This document shows positions 1 through 10,045 of a stretch of 64,000 nt of DNA, one piece after another. The translations under genes and the position numbers were made by a program. Each line of letters starts with the position of its first letter. The first letter of the stretch is position 1. The notes below the pieces were generated by a model. That model worked only from the letters and a program-made list of their open reading frames with translations. It was not told where the DNA came from and made no database searches. Source of the DNA: Dactylorhiza incarnata (taxonomy: Eukaryota > Streptophyta > Magnoliopsida > Asparagales > Orchidaceae); NCBI GenBank assembly GCA_033032865.1, contig JAWHQI010000202.1, positions 3,224,001 through 3,288,000 of the forward strand, given 5' to 3'.

Positions 1-838
1 AGTTTCATCAAAAGATAGATGCATGGACTCTTCTATCTTAAGAGTTGATTTGTTATAAACTCTATATGCTTTACTAGAAAGAGAATATCTAAGGAATATA
101 CCTTCAACAGCTTTTGCTTCAAATTTTCTTAGATACTTCTTATCATTGTTATGCACATAGCATTTACAGCCAAATATCTTAAAATAGTTAACCTTAGGCT
201 TTTTAATCTTGAGTAATTCATAGGGAGTTTTACCCTTAAGCTTATGTATCAGGCTTCTAGTCAACACATAATTTGTTGTGTTCACTGCCTCTGCCCAATA
301 AGAGATTGGCAAGTGAGCATCAGCAAGCAATGTAGTTGCTGATTCAATTAAGGTTATATTTTTCCTTTCAGCTACCCCATTTTGTTGAGGAGTTCTAGGA
401 GCAGAGAAACCTTGCCTAATCCCTTCTTTTCCACAGAATTCTCTCATCAGAAGAGATTCAAACTCAGTGCCATGATCACTTCTGATCAATGCAACTAGAG
501 TAGAGTACTCAATCTTGATGGACCTGAGAAAGTCTGTCAGAACATTGAAGGTGTCAGACTTGTTCCTAAGAAAGAACACCCAAGTGAATCTTGACAAGTC
601 ATCTACAATAACTAAAGAATAATGCTTCCCTCCTAGACTTTATATTGTAGTGGGTCCAAAGAGATCCAACTGATGTAAGTACAAAATCCTAGGTGAATCA
701 CTCTTGGATAAAGATTAAAAACTACTCTTGGTCTGCTTACCTAATTGACAAGCTCTGCAGAGTCCTTCCTTCTTATATGAACCAGAAGGTAGTCCTCTAA
801 TAAGATTGCCCTTAAAAAGCTTAGATATAGTTCTAAGG
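1..838 (-). pseudogene. Ty1-copia integrase fragment of A
   Basis: The minus strand translates, with a frame change near 840 and a stop near 643, into a copia integrase core. The three catalytic acidic positions are visible: the Asp of LDLFGP, the Asp of RSDHGTEF and the Glu of NGVAERKN. Upstream is the zinc-binding pre-integrase stretch (GLCRACQLGKQTKSSF) at about 735-790. Integrase joins element cDNA to host DNA in the nucleus. The C-terminal part, up to a segment like SSKAYRVYNKST, reaches the left window edge. Stops and a frameshift make it non-functional. Confidence 0.88.
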
Positions 839-1255
839 TTAATATGTCCAATTCTTTGTATGCCATAATTCATTTGTTTTACTTATTGAATTAAATAAAC
901 AAATATCTGAGTTGGCAGAGTCAAAATTAACTAAATAAATGTTTCCATGTCTAATACTAGATAATACATTTATGTTTTTATTATTGGTAATAAGACATAA
1001 GGAGTGGTTAAAAGTTACCTGATAACCTTCATCACATAATTGGCTTATGCTGATGAGGTTGTGCTTCAGACCCTTGACATAAGCTACCTCTTTGAAGGTG
1101 ACTGCTCTAACTTGGATCTGTCCATAACCTTTGGTTTGTACACAGTTGGAGTCTCCAAAGATCACTTTGGGTCCAAGCCTTGCCTTTTAGTTTCTTAGGT
1201 TGGCCTTGTTTCCTGTCATATGCTTTGAGCACCCACTATCCAAATACCATTGTTC
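839..1255 (-). pseudogene. Ty1-copia protease / gag-pre-integrase fragment of A
   Basis: The aspartic protease active-site sequence WYLDSGCSKHMTG is readable on the minus strand at about 1215-1250. It is followed, after a stop, by an open stretch with the conserved GLKHNLISISQLCDEGY block found between protease and integrase in copia polyproteins. The frame ends in LWHTKNWTY where the family usually has LWHxRxGH, consistent with a small indel at about 840. Protease processes the polyprotein in the virus-like particle. The call rests on motif recognition and gene order. Confidence 0.85.
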
Positions 1256-1322
1256 TTTTATTTTTGGATAGCCCTGTACCTGCAAAACAGAAAACATTGT
1301 AGTTGTTCTTGACCCAGTCTAC

Positions 1323-3347
1323 CTAGGGCCCTTTTGTTTTTCCATAAAATTTTGAAATGAAAGACATCTCAGGCTGATCCTTATAACCTTGTGGATGATA
1401 TCTCCTTGGAGGAATTATCCACTCAGTAAAAGGATTCTTAGTATATTGAGAATAATAATTCTTCTGAAATTCAATAAATTTTTCGTTCGACGAATTCAGG
1501 TGAGTTCGTCGATCGCCGTTCGACGAAGTGAAGTGCTTTCGTCGAGCGTCGTTCGAATAATAACTGTGCTGAAAATCTGTCTTCAAATTTCGCCGATCTC
1601 CGTTTGACGAATTTGTCTGATTTTGTCGAGCTCCGTTCGACGAATTCTGTTGAATTCCTTTATTCTTAACAGCCTTGCTTGAGATATTTTTAACTATTTC
1701 TACTAGCTCTTTATTCTTGGCAGAAATGAATTTTATTGGTGTAGAAAGAATGTTCTTCTTAAGGAGGTGTGGCTCACTTGATGATGCACCCAAGCCCAGT
1801 TTGCCACTTAATCTGGCATTCACTGTGCTTGTGATGTCCATCAGTTTGATTCTTCTCCCATTTAGGGATTCTTCAAATTTCTTAGCTTCAGACAACTTGT
1901 TCTCAATGAGAACAATGTGTTCTCTGGAGGCAGCCAAATCTTTCTTAAGATTGACATTTTCTTCACTTAGTTGGTTCATTTCAGCCAACTTGCCTCTGAG
2001 AGAGATTATCTCTTTCTCAGATTTAATTAAATCTATACAAAGAGTTTTGAATTCATCTTTAAATTCAATTGAATTAAAATCAAAGGTAGATATTACCTGA
2101 TCACTGTCATTTTCTGATTTTGATTCTTCTGTATTACTTCCTGAGGCATTGATAGCCATCATGTAGAAGTTTCTTTCATCTTCATCATCACTGGAACTGG
2201 ATTATGATGCATGTTCTAAATCATTGCATGAGTCATAAATAGCCATCAAGCATTGTTCCTTTTCATTTGCATCATTTTCATCTTTAGATGAGCTGGATGA
2301 TGACTCTGATTCTGTTTCACTCCATGTTTCATCTACAAAGCCTCTTCCCTTGTGTTTGTGTTTGTTCGAGGATGGCTTGCTGGAGTGCCTCTTTTCTTCT
2401 TTCTCTTTTCTCTTTTCCTTATTTTGATTCTCTGAACAATCAGGTAGAATGTGTGCAGGTTTCCTGCAACCAAAACAGATAATTTCTTTAGAATTTAATT
2501 TATCATACCTTGGCTTTTTTCTTGATCTGGAATCCTTCTTTCTGAAGTCTTTTCTAGCCATCTTGTAGAATCTCTTGGCTAGTAAGCTCATAAAATCCAC
2601 TTCACCTGTAGCTTTATCTTCCTCTTCAGTAGCTTGGAAAGCAATACTTCTCTCCTTCTTGATGGATGGAGAGGAGGTAGACTGTTCAGCTTCTCTAGAT
2701 TTGATAAGCTGCTCATAGGATTTTAGCTTGCCTAACAAGGTCTCAATAGTGATCTCATTAAGGCTTCTGGCTTCCTTGATTGGCCAGATCCTAGAGTCCT
2801 ATATGCTGGGGAAGCACCTTAGGATCTTATAATTAACTTCAGTGATAGAGATCACTTTTTCCAAAGTTTTCAGCTCAATGATTATGAGGCTGAGTCTATT
2901 GTACATATCTGCAACTGTCTCATTTTCTCCCTTCTTGAAATTCTCATACTAGGAGATAAGGTGAGATCTTCTGTCTTTTCTCTCATCTGCAGATCCTTCA
3001 ACCATGTTGTTGAGGGAGGTCCAAATTTCTCTGGCTGAAGTGCATTCCACAACTTTTTGAAAGATGTCATCAGACATTGTCTGTGCCAATATATTCATTG
3101 CTTTGGCATCAGCACTTCTCTACTTCTTTTGAGCTTATGTCCACTCAGGAGGTGGAACAACATTATTTGTTGTTGTTGTTTCAGCACTTGTTGTTGCTGT
3201 TGGAGTAGGAGGTCCTGTCAAAATAATATTGAAAATGTCTTCATCAATAGAGTTCATATATAATTTGTTCCTTGCCTTCCATAGTGCAAACTTATTTAGA
3301 TTGCACATAGGAGGTCTTGTGCTTGAGTATTCTTTGTTCTGTGCCAT
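1323..3347 (-). pseudogene. gag of A, SIRE-like, single frame broken by stops
   Basis: From the ATG at 3345-3347 the minus strand stays in one frame to 1323 and is interrupted only by about five isolated stop codons. Readable parts in order are the N-terminal SIRE-type Gag (starting MAQNKEYSSTRPPMCNL), a CxxCxxxxHxxxxC zinc knuckle (CFGCRKPAHILPDC), a Lys/Glu/Ser-rich linker, an acidic stretch, a coiled coil (about 1900-2050) and an Asn/Ser/Arg-rich tail. Gag builds the virus-like particle and binds RNA. The tail is unusual because its DNA is an array of the TTCGTCGAAC motif that also fills the LTR of this element. Confidence 0.88.
1478..1650 (-). repeat. TTCGTCGAA-type motif array inside gag of A
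   Basis: About ten copies of a degenerate palindromic motif (TTCGACGAA, GTTCGTCGA, TTCGTCGAG) occur within some 170 bp of the gag reading frame, spaced roughly 10-30 bp apart. In protein this becomes repeated SSNGDRR-like segments. The same motif forms the LTR array of A at 10562-10965. Confidence 0.8.
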
Positions 3348-3434
3348 GGATTTTTAGCAAAAGAAACTATAGAAGAAATTTAAGATCTAATTGATCTTTT
3401 GATTCAGGTGTTAGCCTGTAAAGAATCAACCAAT

Positions 3435-3445
3435 CTCTGATACCA
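3435..3445 (-). other. Primer-binding site of A (initiator Met tRNA)
   Basis: The reverse complement reads TGGTATCAGAG, complementary to the 3' end of plant initiator Met tRNA. It lies two bases from the LTR edge at 3448, the normal copia spacing. Downstream bases diverge from the usual CTAGG. Confidence 0.9.
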
Positions 3446-3447
3446 AT

Positions 3448-3980
3448 TGAAAGTGAGGTTAGATCTTAGATTTACTTTAGAGAGGGGGTGAATAGAGTAT
3501 TAAAAAGTTTTTCACTTATTTTTATAGAGTAATTAAAATAGTGATATATATATGTGTACTGAGTGAGTAATAAAAACAAATAAAGAAAACAGCACATCAC
3601 AATACAGAAAAATAAACAAGAACCCAGAAGACACAAGGATCTATAGTAGTTCCCCAATAAACCGGGGTACATCTACTCTTCTACCACCCTTGGTAGGAAT
3701 CCACTAGGTTTTTGATCAGGTGCCCTATCACCAATGGTGTTTTGATCAGGTGCCCAATACACCAACTGCAGGGTTTTGATCAGGTGCCCTGCCACCAAAC
3801 AGTTAACTTTTGAAGGGAGTTAGAACCCTGTACAAAATGGAATAAAAAGGGTTATGAAGTTCTTCTCTGTCAAAAATCTTTGAGAAGACTAGTGGATTTG
3901 TGTTGATGTAAAGCTCCCCCTGTCTGATTGAAATGGTTGACAGTTGAGGATGGAGCTTTCACTTGAATGAAACAAATCTG
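3448..3980 (-). repeat. 5' LTR of A, R-U5 part (split by N)
   Basis: The LTR starts at TG (3448) beside the primer-binding site and continues after element N at 10046-11081, giving about 1.56 kb in all. It contains the pyrimidine stretch ATTCACCCCC near its end and a three-fold tandem repeat around TTTTGATCAGGTGCCC at 3709-3795. Its U5 is alignable by eye with the LTR of B, including the CCTACCAAGG block. Confidence 0.88.
3709..3795 (-). repeat. Three-fold tandem TTTTGATCAGGTGCCC repeat in LTR of A
   Basis: Three copies of TTTTGATCAGGTGCCC occur at a period of about 30-36 bp in the R-U5 portion of the LTR. The LTRs of C, S and D carry a different tandem repeat in the same part. Confidence 0.85.
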
Positions 3981-4259
3981 TGATGAGTCCCATTTATATA
4001 TATATATATTTGAACTCATCTGGGCTGATATTCTAGTCTTTGCACCACATTTTAGGCACGTTTTCATTCATATGTATTGTTCCATGCTAGGTGCACTATT
4101 AAGCTTATTTCGGTGTGCAATTGCATTCCTTGTTGTTGGGGGTAAGCACATGGTGCTCCCCTTCCCTTCTTTTATGTTTTTCTGATGCTGGACGTGTATT
4201 CCCAGCTGTTATATCTTGTATGCAGGTGACCTGATCTTCCCGTTTTCCCCAAAAGTAAT

Positions 4260-4585
4260 TTCTGTGCATATCGCATGGTCGTGCGTTTCCTTGACGCACG
4301 GTCGGTTGCGGTCGTGCGTTTGTGTCTGGGCAAAAAATGGAGCGTCGGAGTTTACTCGTGCATTTTGACGCACGAGCGGATTCACCCGTGGGTGAGTAAA
4401 ACGCACGGTCGACCTGTGTCTTTGTGATTTCAGAGCGTCGGAGTTTACCCGTGCGTTTTGAACGCACGGGCGGTATTGGTCGTGCGTGAGCAAATCGCAC
4501 GGGGGGCGCAGCTTCATCCCCAAGCCATATTTTATCCGTTAATATCGCACGGTCTGCGCACGGTCGTGCGTTCGACCGTGCGTGA
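4260..4585 (+). repeat. Motif array upstream of TATA in 5' LTR of N
   Basis: More than ten degenerate palindromic copies of GCGTTTGACGCACGG / CGCACGGTCGTGCG fill about 325 bp and end about 20 bp before the TATA box. CpG is very dense here compared with the rest of the LTR. The 3' LTR carries the same array at 8810-9125. Confidence 0.9.
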
Positions 4586-4605
4586 CTATTTTTCAGCCTG
4601 TTTGC

Positions 4606-4613
4606 TATAAAAA
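4606..4613 (+). promoter_or_regulatory. TATA box of N 5' LTR
   Basis: TATAAAAA lies directly downstream of the motif array, about 625 bp into the LTR, as expected for the U3 promoter. The 3' LTR has the same box at 9145-9152. Confidence 0.75.
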
Positions 4614-5512
4614 GCAGGAATCGAGGCAGTAAATGAGGAGAGAGATTGGAGGCGGACTGGAGCGATTCAGAGAGCGGGAAATCACTTCCTTCCCGCTGCT
4701 CTTGAGGGCTGAAGGCTTCCGATTCATCTCCACCACCATGGAGGCTATTTCCGGTGATTTCCAACTCCATCCTTCCATCCGGGAGCACTAGGAAGCTTTC
4801 TCCACCATTAGCTCAACCATTCCTCGCCGAGAGATCAGAGAAGCGATGAAGATCGTAGGAGCGGTGACAGCCTCCTTCAAGCCAATCTCACCATCTGAGG
4901 GCCGAGTCCGGAGAGAGCCCGACAACCTCTCATTTCGGCCGTGAACCCAAGACGTGACTTCTTCTTTGTGGTCCTCTCTAACCTTTGATGCTTGAACTTC
5001 TATGTTGTTGTTTTATGAATGCTTGTTAAGTTAATCTTAAGGATTATTGCTTGTGTTCATATGCAATGTTGCTGTGATGGCATGGATAGCCCTTTTTCCT
5101 AGTGATTTCTGAAATTCGTTATGTGTGAAGCCACTAGCAATTGCTAGTGGTGATGTTTAGAGAAGAGGTGTGTGCGACCCTCAACCGTCATAGTTACATT
5201 CTGTCCACGCGCCTCCCGAAGCATGGCATCGCGACCATTGCATCCATCTCGCCTTGCGAAGCGGAATTTTGACCCGCATCTCTCTTTATTCTGCAATAGC
5301 ATAGGATCCCAAACCAAACCTCCCTTTGTTACTTATTAACCCTTTTAACTGATTTCCTGGTTTGAGCAAATCGTACTACACAACTTGCAGTCCTTTGAGA
5401 ACGTTATTCGGGGAGTTCCTCCCTATTTTATTACTTGAGCGACCGGTGCACTGCAGTCCTATCGCATTTCATGCCTGCTAATTAACAGTGCCGAATTAGC
5501 GCATTAAGTTTT

Positions 5513-5530
5513 TAGCGTCGTTGCCGGGGA
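5513..5530 (+). other. Primer-binding site of N (Asp tRNA)
   Basis: TAGCGTCGTTGCCGGGGA differs at two positions from the perfect Asp-tRNA complement TGGCGCCGTTGCCGGGGA seen in element E. It follows the LTR by six bases, the Athila/Tat arrangement. Confidence 0.88.
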
Positions 5531-5618
5531 CTACAAGCGTGTTTGATTTGTTTTTATTTGGAAATTCGTTTTAAGATATTTTGTTTTTCTTCAGTATGCT
5601 ATTTTCTTCTTCTGTATC

Positions 5619-6590
5619 ATGTGGGCACATTTGAATATTCGATGTCGTTGGTGTGGAGACACATCCCACGCTAGTGATAGGTGTCCCAAAGAATATGGTG
5701 TTGTTCAGAAACTGTATGGAACCCATAAGTCTTTTGGCTACTCTACTACAACTCCGTTGACGCACTCTCACGCGGTTGCCGCACCTTGGGTGCCGGCTAA
5801 GCCGGTGAGACAGTGTTTATTTTGCAAAAGTAGAGAGCATGCCTTGAAGGACTGTGCTGATTACCTTCGCCAACTGGAGGATGACGATGAGCCGGATATC
5901 CAGATCGTCCCATCCTCAAATTCGTCGAACACAGCTCCTTCCTCTGGTTACGTATCCCTTCCACCTTCACTTCTTGAAGTCTCTGGAATCGACACGCTCA
6001 TCAGTGCCCCTCTTGACTTCATTTCTGATGCGACCCCCCATACCTCTTTGGTTCACGTACCACTTTGCATGGATTTGTGCCCCTGTGTGGAGAGTGAGCT
6101 CGAACTCTCAAGTGGCATGTCTTCTCCCACTACACACGAATCTACATCTATTTCTGATATTGTCATTGAGGTCAATTTGCAGGATGTTGCAGACCTGCGC
6201 GGTGACGTGCCCACTCTCATTAAGGAGGACCGTCTCGACTGTGCTGAAGCAAACGTTTCAGTTCAGTGCGAGGAAGTCCAAGTGATAGAGGAGTCCATTG
6301 CGTGCGCTGTTGAGTCTAGTGAAATCTTCGATGATCTCATCAGTTTATCATTGCCGCACCACATGGGGGATGAAGCCGGGATTATCCCCTCAGATGAGAT
6401 TTCTTTTAGTTTTTCTTCTAATTTATTTCCTGACCCCCTTTCTTTTTGTACAAGGATGCAGGATGTCCCTCCTACGGTTGATCAGATCTTATGCATGGAA
6501 GAGCCGAAAGCCTGGCGGGATGAGGAAGGTACAGTGATGGAACATCTTGTTTCCTCATCATCGTTGGTGCTTCCCTTTGAGGATTGGTAA
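5619..6590 (+). CDS. Double zinc-knuckle GAG-like protein of N (323 aa)
   Basis: An uninterrupted 323-codon frame begins about 90 bp after the primer-binding site. It has two CxxCxxxxHxxxxC zinc knuckles, at residues 9-22 (CRWCGDTSHASDRC) and 66-79 (CLFCKSREHALKDC), joined by a basic linker. The rest, about 80-323, is acidic, Ser-rich and low in recognisable domains. Zinc knuckles of this type bind nucleic acid in Gag nucleocapsid, so a role in packaging element RNA is likely, but this is inferred. There is no capsid domain before the knuckles, which is unusual for a Gag. The full frame in an otherwise decayed region suggests recent activity or selection. Start chosen as the first ATG. Confidence 0.75.
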   Translation: MWAHLNIRCRWCGDTSHASDRCPKEYGVVQKLYGTHKSFGYSTTTPLTHSHAVAAPWVPAKPVRQCLFCKSREHALKDCADYLRQLEDDDEPDIQIVPSSNSSNTAPSSGYVSLPPSLLEVSGIDTLISAPLDFISDATPHTSLVHVPLCMDLCPCVESELELSSGMSSPTTHESTSISDIVIEVNLQDVADLRGDVPTLIKEDRLDCAEANVSVQCEEVQVIEESIACAVESSEIFDDLISLSLPHHMGDEAGIIPSDEISFSFSSNLFPDPLSFCTRMQDVPPTVDQILCMEEPKAWRDEEGTVMEHLVSSSSLVLPFEDW

Positions 6591-8522
6591 AAAGGGGGCA
6601 AGCGGTTCTTCGTTGAAGAAATGATACTGGAGGAGAAGAAGAGAGCAAAAAAGGAGGAGATCTGGGGTTGGAGGCTGAGCATCCTACTTAATTTCCACCC
6701 ATACTACCAGGTCCCCGGACATTTTTCTTTCATCAGTTGTTACTATTTCAAATCAGCTTATAGCTGATCTGTTTTGAGTATGTAATAGTAATTAGGATTT
6801 ATTAACTTTTGCTTAGTCCTAGACTTTATAAACTGCTTTAATACAGGTATTTGGTCCACCTTTAAGGACATTAAACAAAAGGGCTTCTTGGGAGACAACC
6901 CATGGGAACCACCCGGTTCCGCTTGCTTAGTCTTTGTCTTTTAATCCTGTTATTCTTTTCTTTTTGCTAACATCGCAGGTTAAAGCTCTCGCGTGGTGGA
7001 TGCGGAAGGAGAAAAACTTGAAGAAGGAATTACCGCACTTCTGGCATGCTCATTTATGAGCATAGGTCCACTCTTCCCCTATTCTCCTTATGTTTAAATT
7101 CTTTATTTTATTTAGTTTTGATCAAGTCTGGGGGAGAGAGCGAGCTATGCAAGTGCACACACTTTGCACGACATGTTACAATGTGCTGAGTTAGGATTTA
7201 TATTTTGTTGCGCACATTGCATACACTTGCACCTAGTTCACGCGCACTTGATCACGCGTGCTTATTGGGTATCGCTGCGAGGTTCCCCGCTCGTAAGAAT
7301 TGAATTGTTAGCATTTGAGTGAGGAGTAGAGAAAAATGTTGACTCGAGTAGTGCTCTAGTCAAGTGCTCCCGTCACGCCTAGAAATTCAATTAGAGTAGA
7401 ATGAAATTCAGAATTATAATTTAGTTATTTCTTTTATAGTAGATGAAATTTATTTTACTTTAGTGGTGAATCCGGTGAATCCAATGGTAGCATAAGGTCG
7501 AGTGTAGCAGACTAGTAGTAGCTTATTACTAGGGTCGGAAGGAAGGACAACCTTTCTCGGTGGCTAGAACTTGCACTAGGCGACTCTCGACACGATTGTG
7601 TTGAAGTACTCATCATAAAATGTGATATAGGCCATTTCTTGATCCGGTTGAGCTTTGGAAATCCTTACCTACGTAATCACCGTTGCAAGCCCACTTGAGC
7701 CTACCTTTCCTCCTTGTTTAGCTCTACTAAAAATTTAACCAAAGCCATACGGCCGAACCTATTTGCGCACCAACCGATGAGCTGAAAGAAATTTCTGTTT
7801 CGATCACATTTGGTGTCATATGTGTTATGTATGGCAGCTTTGATTTAGCTAAAGGAGCTGTTTTATTGTGCTAAAAAAATGTTATTTTGTCGAAAAGAGA
7901 AAAGAAAAAAATAAAAAGGTTGTGTAACAATAATTTTCTCTCGGCAAATTCTATTTATATTTGGCTCAGCACACACCTAGTGTTCAGTTGATGTTTGGGG
8001 GTGTCGTGTAATTACTGAAAATGTTGTATTGGTGATTGTTATTATCTTGAGTGCTCAGGTTGTGTTAAGTGCGATTCCCATCGTCCTTCTACTTACCTAG
8101 CCTATACTCAACCTAAGCCCAATAATTGCCTATCAGTCCTATTGTTTTTAGACACGAGTCTCATGCAGTAGAGAGAGTGCGGACGTGCAAGCCTATGGAC
8201 ACCGACTTTGATGGATTTCTTAGGAATTTGTCCCTAGCTTCGATTCGAGTAATACTCTACTCATTAGTCACATTATTTTCCCTTTTGCGCGACCGAAAGA
8301 TTCACCAGGATTCACCATCCAAGTAAATTAAATTTCAATTTACTGTTTTTGAAATAATTAGATACAATCTTGAGTTTAATTCTGTTCTAATGCATTTCTA
8401 TGCGCGAGAGCATGCGACTTCGCATTGTTCTCTACCGCTCAAACTCATGCTAACATTCAATTGTTCCGACAGGAGAGATGAGTAGTTTGCCCGAGACGTG
8501 CAAATGGTTAAGTCTGGGGGTG
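6591..8522 (+). other. 3' untranslated region of N with three polypurine-like tracts
   Basis: No credible ORF is present. AAGTCTGGGGGAG occurs at 7124-7136, a related ATGTTTGGGGGTG at about 7991-8003, and AAGTCTGGGGGTG at 8510-8522 immediately before the 3' LTR. The last is the true polypurine tract for plus-strand priming. Order and sequence match the 3' untranslated region of G (37247-39086 read on the minus strand), including GGGAGACAACCCA at about 6890. Confidence 0.8.
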
Positions 8523-8809
8523 TGATGAGTCTCATTTATATATATATTTTTGGACTCATCTGGGCTGATATTCTAGTCTTTGCACCACATTTTAGGCACG
8601 TTTTCATTCATATGTATTATTCCATGCTAGGTGCACTATTAATCTCATTTCGGTGTGCAATTGCATTCCTTGTTGTTGGGGGTAAGCACATGGTGCTCCC
8701 CTTCCCTTCTTTTATGTTTTTCTGATGCTGGACGTGTATTCCCAGCTGTTATATCTTGTATGCAGGTGACCTGATCGTCCCGATTTCCCCAGAAGTAATT
8801 TATGTGCAT

Positions 8810-9125
8810 ATTGCACGGTCGTGCATTTCCTTGACGCACGGTCGGTTGCGGTCGTGCATTTGTGTCTGGGCAGAAAATTGAGCGTCGGAGTTTATTTGTG
8901 CATTTTGACGCACGGGCGGATTCGCCCGTGCATGAGTAAAACGCACGGTCGACCTGTGTCTTTGTGATTTCAGAGCGTCGGAGTTTACCCGTGCGTTTGA
9001 ACGCACGGGCGGTATTGGTCGTGCGTGAGCAAATCGCACGGGCAGCGCAGCTTCTTCCCCAAGCCATATTTTATCCGTTAATATCGCACGGTCTGCGCAC
9101 GGTCGTGCGTTCGACCGTGCGTGAC
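8810..9125 (+). repeat. Motif array upstream of TATA in 3' LTR of N
   Basis: This is the second copy of the CGCACGGTCGTGCG / GACGCACGG array, ending about 20 bp before the TATA box at 9145. Several CG dinucleotides of the 5' copy read TG or CA here, as expected from deamination of methylated CpG. Confidence 0.88.
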
Positions 9126-9144
9126 TATTTTTCAGCCTGTTTGC

Positions 9145-9152
9145 TATAAAAA
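9145..9152 (+). promoter_or_regulatory. TATA box of N 3' LTR
   Basis: TATAAAAA at the same place as in the 5' LTR, immediately downstream of the array. Confidence 0.7.
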
Positions 9153-10045
9153 GCAGGAATCGAGGCAGTCAACGAGGAGAGCGATTGGAGGCGGACTGGA
9201 GCGATTCAGAGAGCGGGAAATCACTTACTTCCCGCTGCTCTTGAGGGCTGAAGGCTTCCCCTTCATCTCCACCACCATGGAGGCTATTTCCGGTGATTTC
9301 CACCTCCATCCTTCCATCCGGGAGCACTAGGAAGCTTTCTACACCATTAGCTCAAGCATTCCTCGCCGAGAGATCAGAGAAGCGCTGAAGATCATAGGAG
9401 CGGTGACAGCCTCCTTCGATCCAAGCTCACCATCTGAGGGCCGAGTCCAGAGAGAGCCCGACAACCTCTCATTCCGGCCGTGAACCCAAGACGTGACTTC
9501 TTCTTTGTGGTCCTCTCTAACGTTTGATGCTTGAACTTCTTTGTTGTTGTTTTATGAATGCTTGTTAAGTTAATCTTAAGGAGTATTGCTTGTGTTCATT
9601 TGCAATGTTGTTGTGATGGCATGAATAGCCCTTTTCCCTAGTGATTTCTGAGATTTGTTGTGTGTGAAGCCACTAGCAATTGCTAGTGGTGATGTTTAGA
9701 GAAGAGGTGTGTGCGACCCTCAACCGTCATAGTTACATTCCGTTCACGCGCCTCCTGAAGCACGGCATCGCGACCGTTGCATCTATCTCGCCTTGCGAAG
9801 CGGAGTTTTGACCCGCATCTCTCTTTATTCTGCAATAGCATAGGATCCCAAACCTAACCTCCCGTTGTTACTTATTAACCCTTTTAACTGATTTCCTGGT
9901 TTGAGCAAATCGTACTACCCAACATGCGGTCCTTTGAGAACGATATTCGGGGAGTTCCTCCCTATTTTATTACTTGAGCGACCGGTGCACTGCCGTCGTA
10001 TCGCATTTCATGCCAACTAATTAGCAGTGCCGAATTAGCGCATCA

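Larger units (their letters stand above)
3981..5506 (+). repeat. 5' LTR of N
   Basis: Begins TGATGAGTCC and ends GCATTA (the final CA mutated to TA). A short inverted repeat GATGAGTCC / GGACTCATC sits at the start. It is nearly identical by eye to 8523-10045. It holds the motif array at 4260-4585 and a TATA box at 4606. Confidence 0.93.
3981..10045 (+). mobile_element. Element N: non-autonomous Ty3-gypsy (Athila-type) retrotransposon with one small ORF
   Basis: A 6.07 kb element has two LTRs of 1526 and 1523 bp, an Asp-tRNA primer-binding site, one 323-codon ORF and a polypurine tract, but no protease, reverse transcriptase, RNase H or integrase. The LTR begins TGATGAGTCC and ends GCATTA or GCATCA. 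Flanks give ATCTG at 3976-3980 and ATCTT at 10046-10050, a 5-bp target duplication with one difference. LTR ends and the 3' untranslated stretch resemble element G, so N is probably mobilised by proteins of a G-like element. It fits the class called terminal-repeat retrotransposons with a GAG-like domain. Confidence 0.9.
8523..10045 (+). repeat. 3' LTR of N
   Basis: Begins TGATGAGTCT and ends CGCATCA, 1523 bp, with the same layout as the 5' LTR. It carries a motif array at 8810-9125 and TATAAAAA at 9145-9152. The two LTRs differ by scattered substitutions and small indels, so the insertion is not brand new. Confidence 0.92.

Noticed and set aside
1675..2100. Plus-strand open frame of 141 codons
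   Set aside because: It is the complement of the coiled-coil part of gag of A, which has clear Gag motifs on the minus strand.
3981..4020. Resemblance to a hammerhead ribozyme core (TGATGAGTCC stem) at the LTR start of N and G
   Set aside because: The second strand reads GGACTCATC, completing a plain inverted repeat. The conserved GAAA after the stem needed for a hammerhead is absent.
4105..4788. 227-codon minus-strand open frame with Arg/Ala/Asp-rich repeats, and similar at 8645-9067
   Set aside because: It is the translation of the CGCACGG motif array in the LTRs of N; the repeats in protein mirror the DNA motif and the frame runs against the element.
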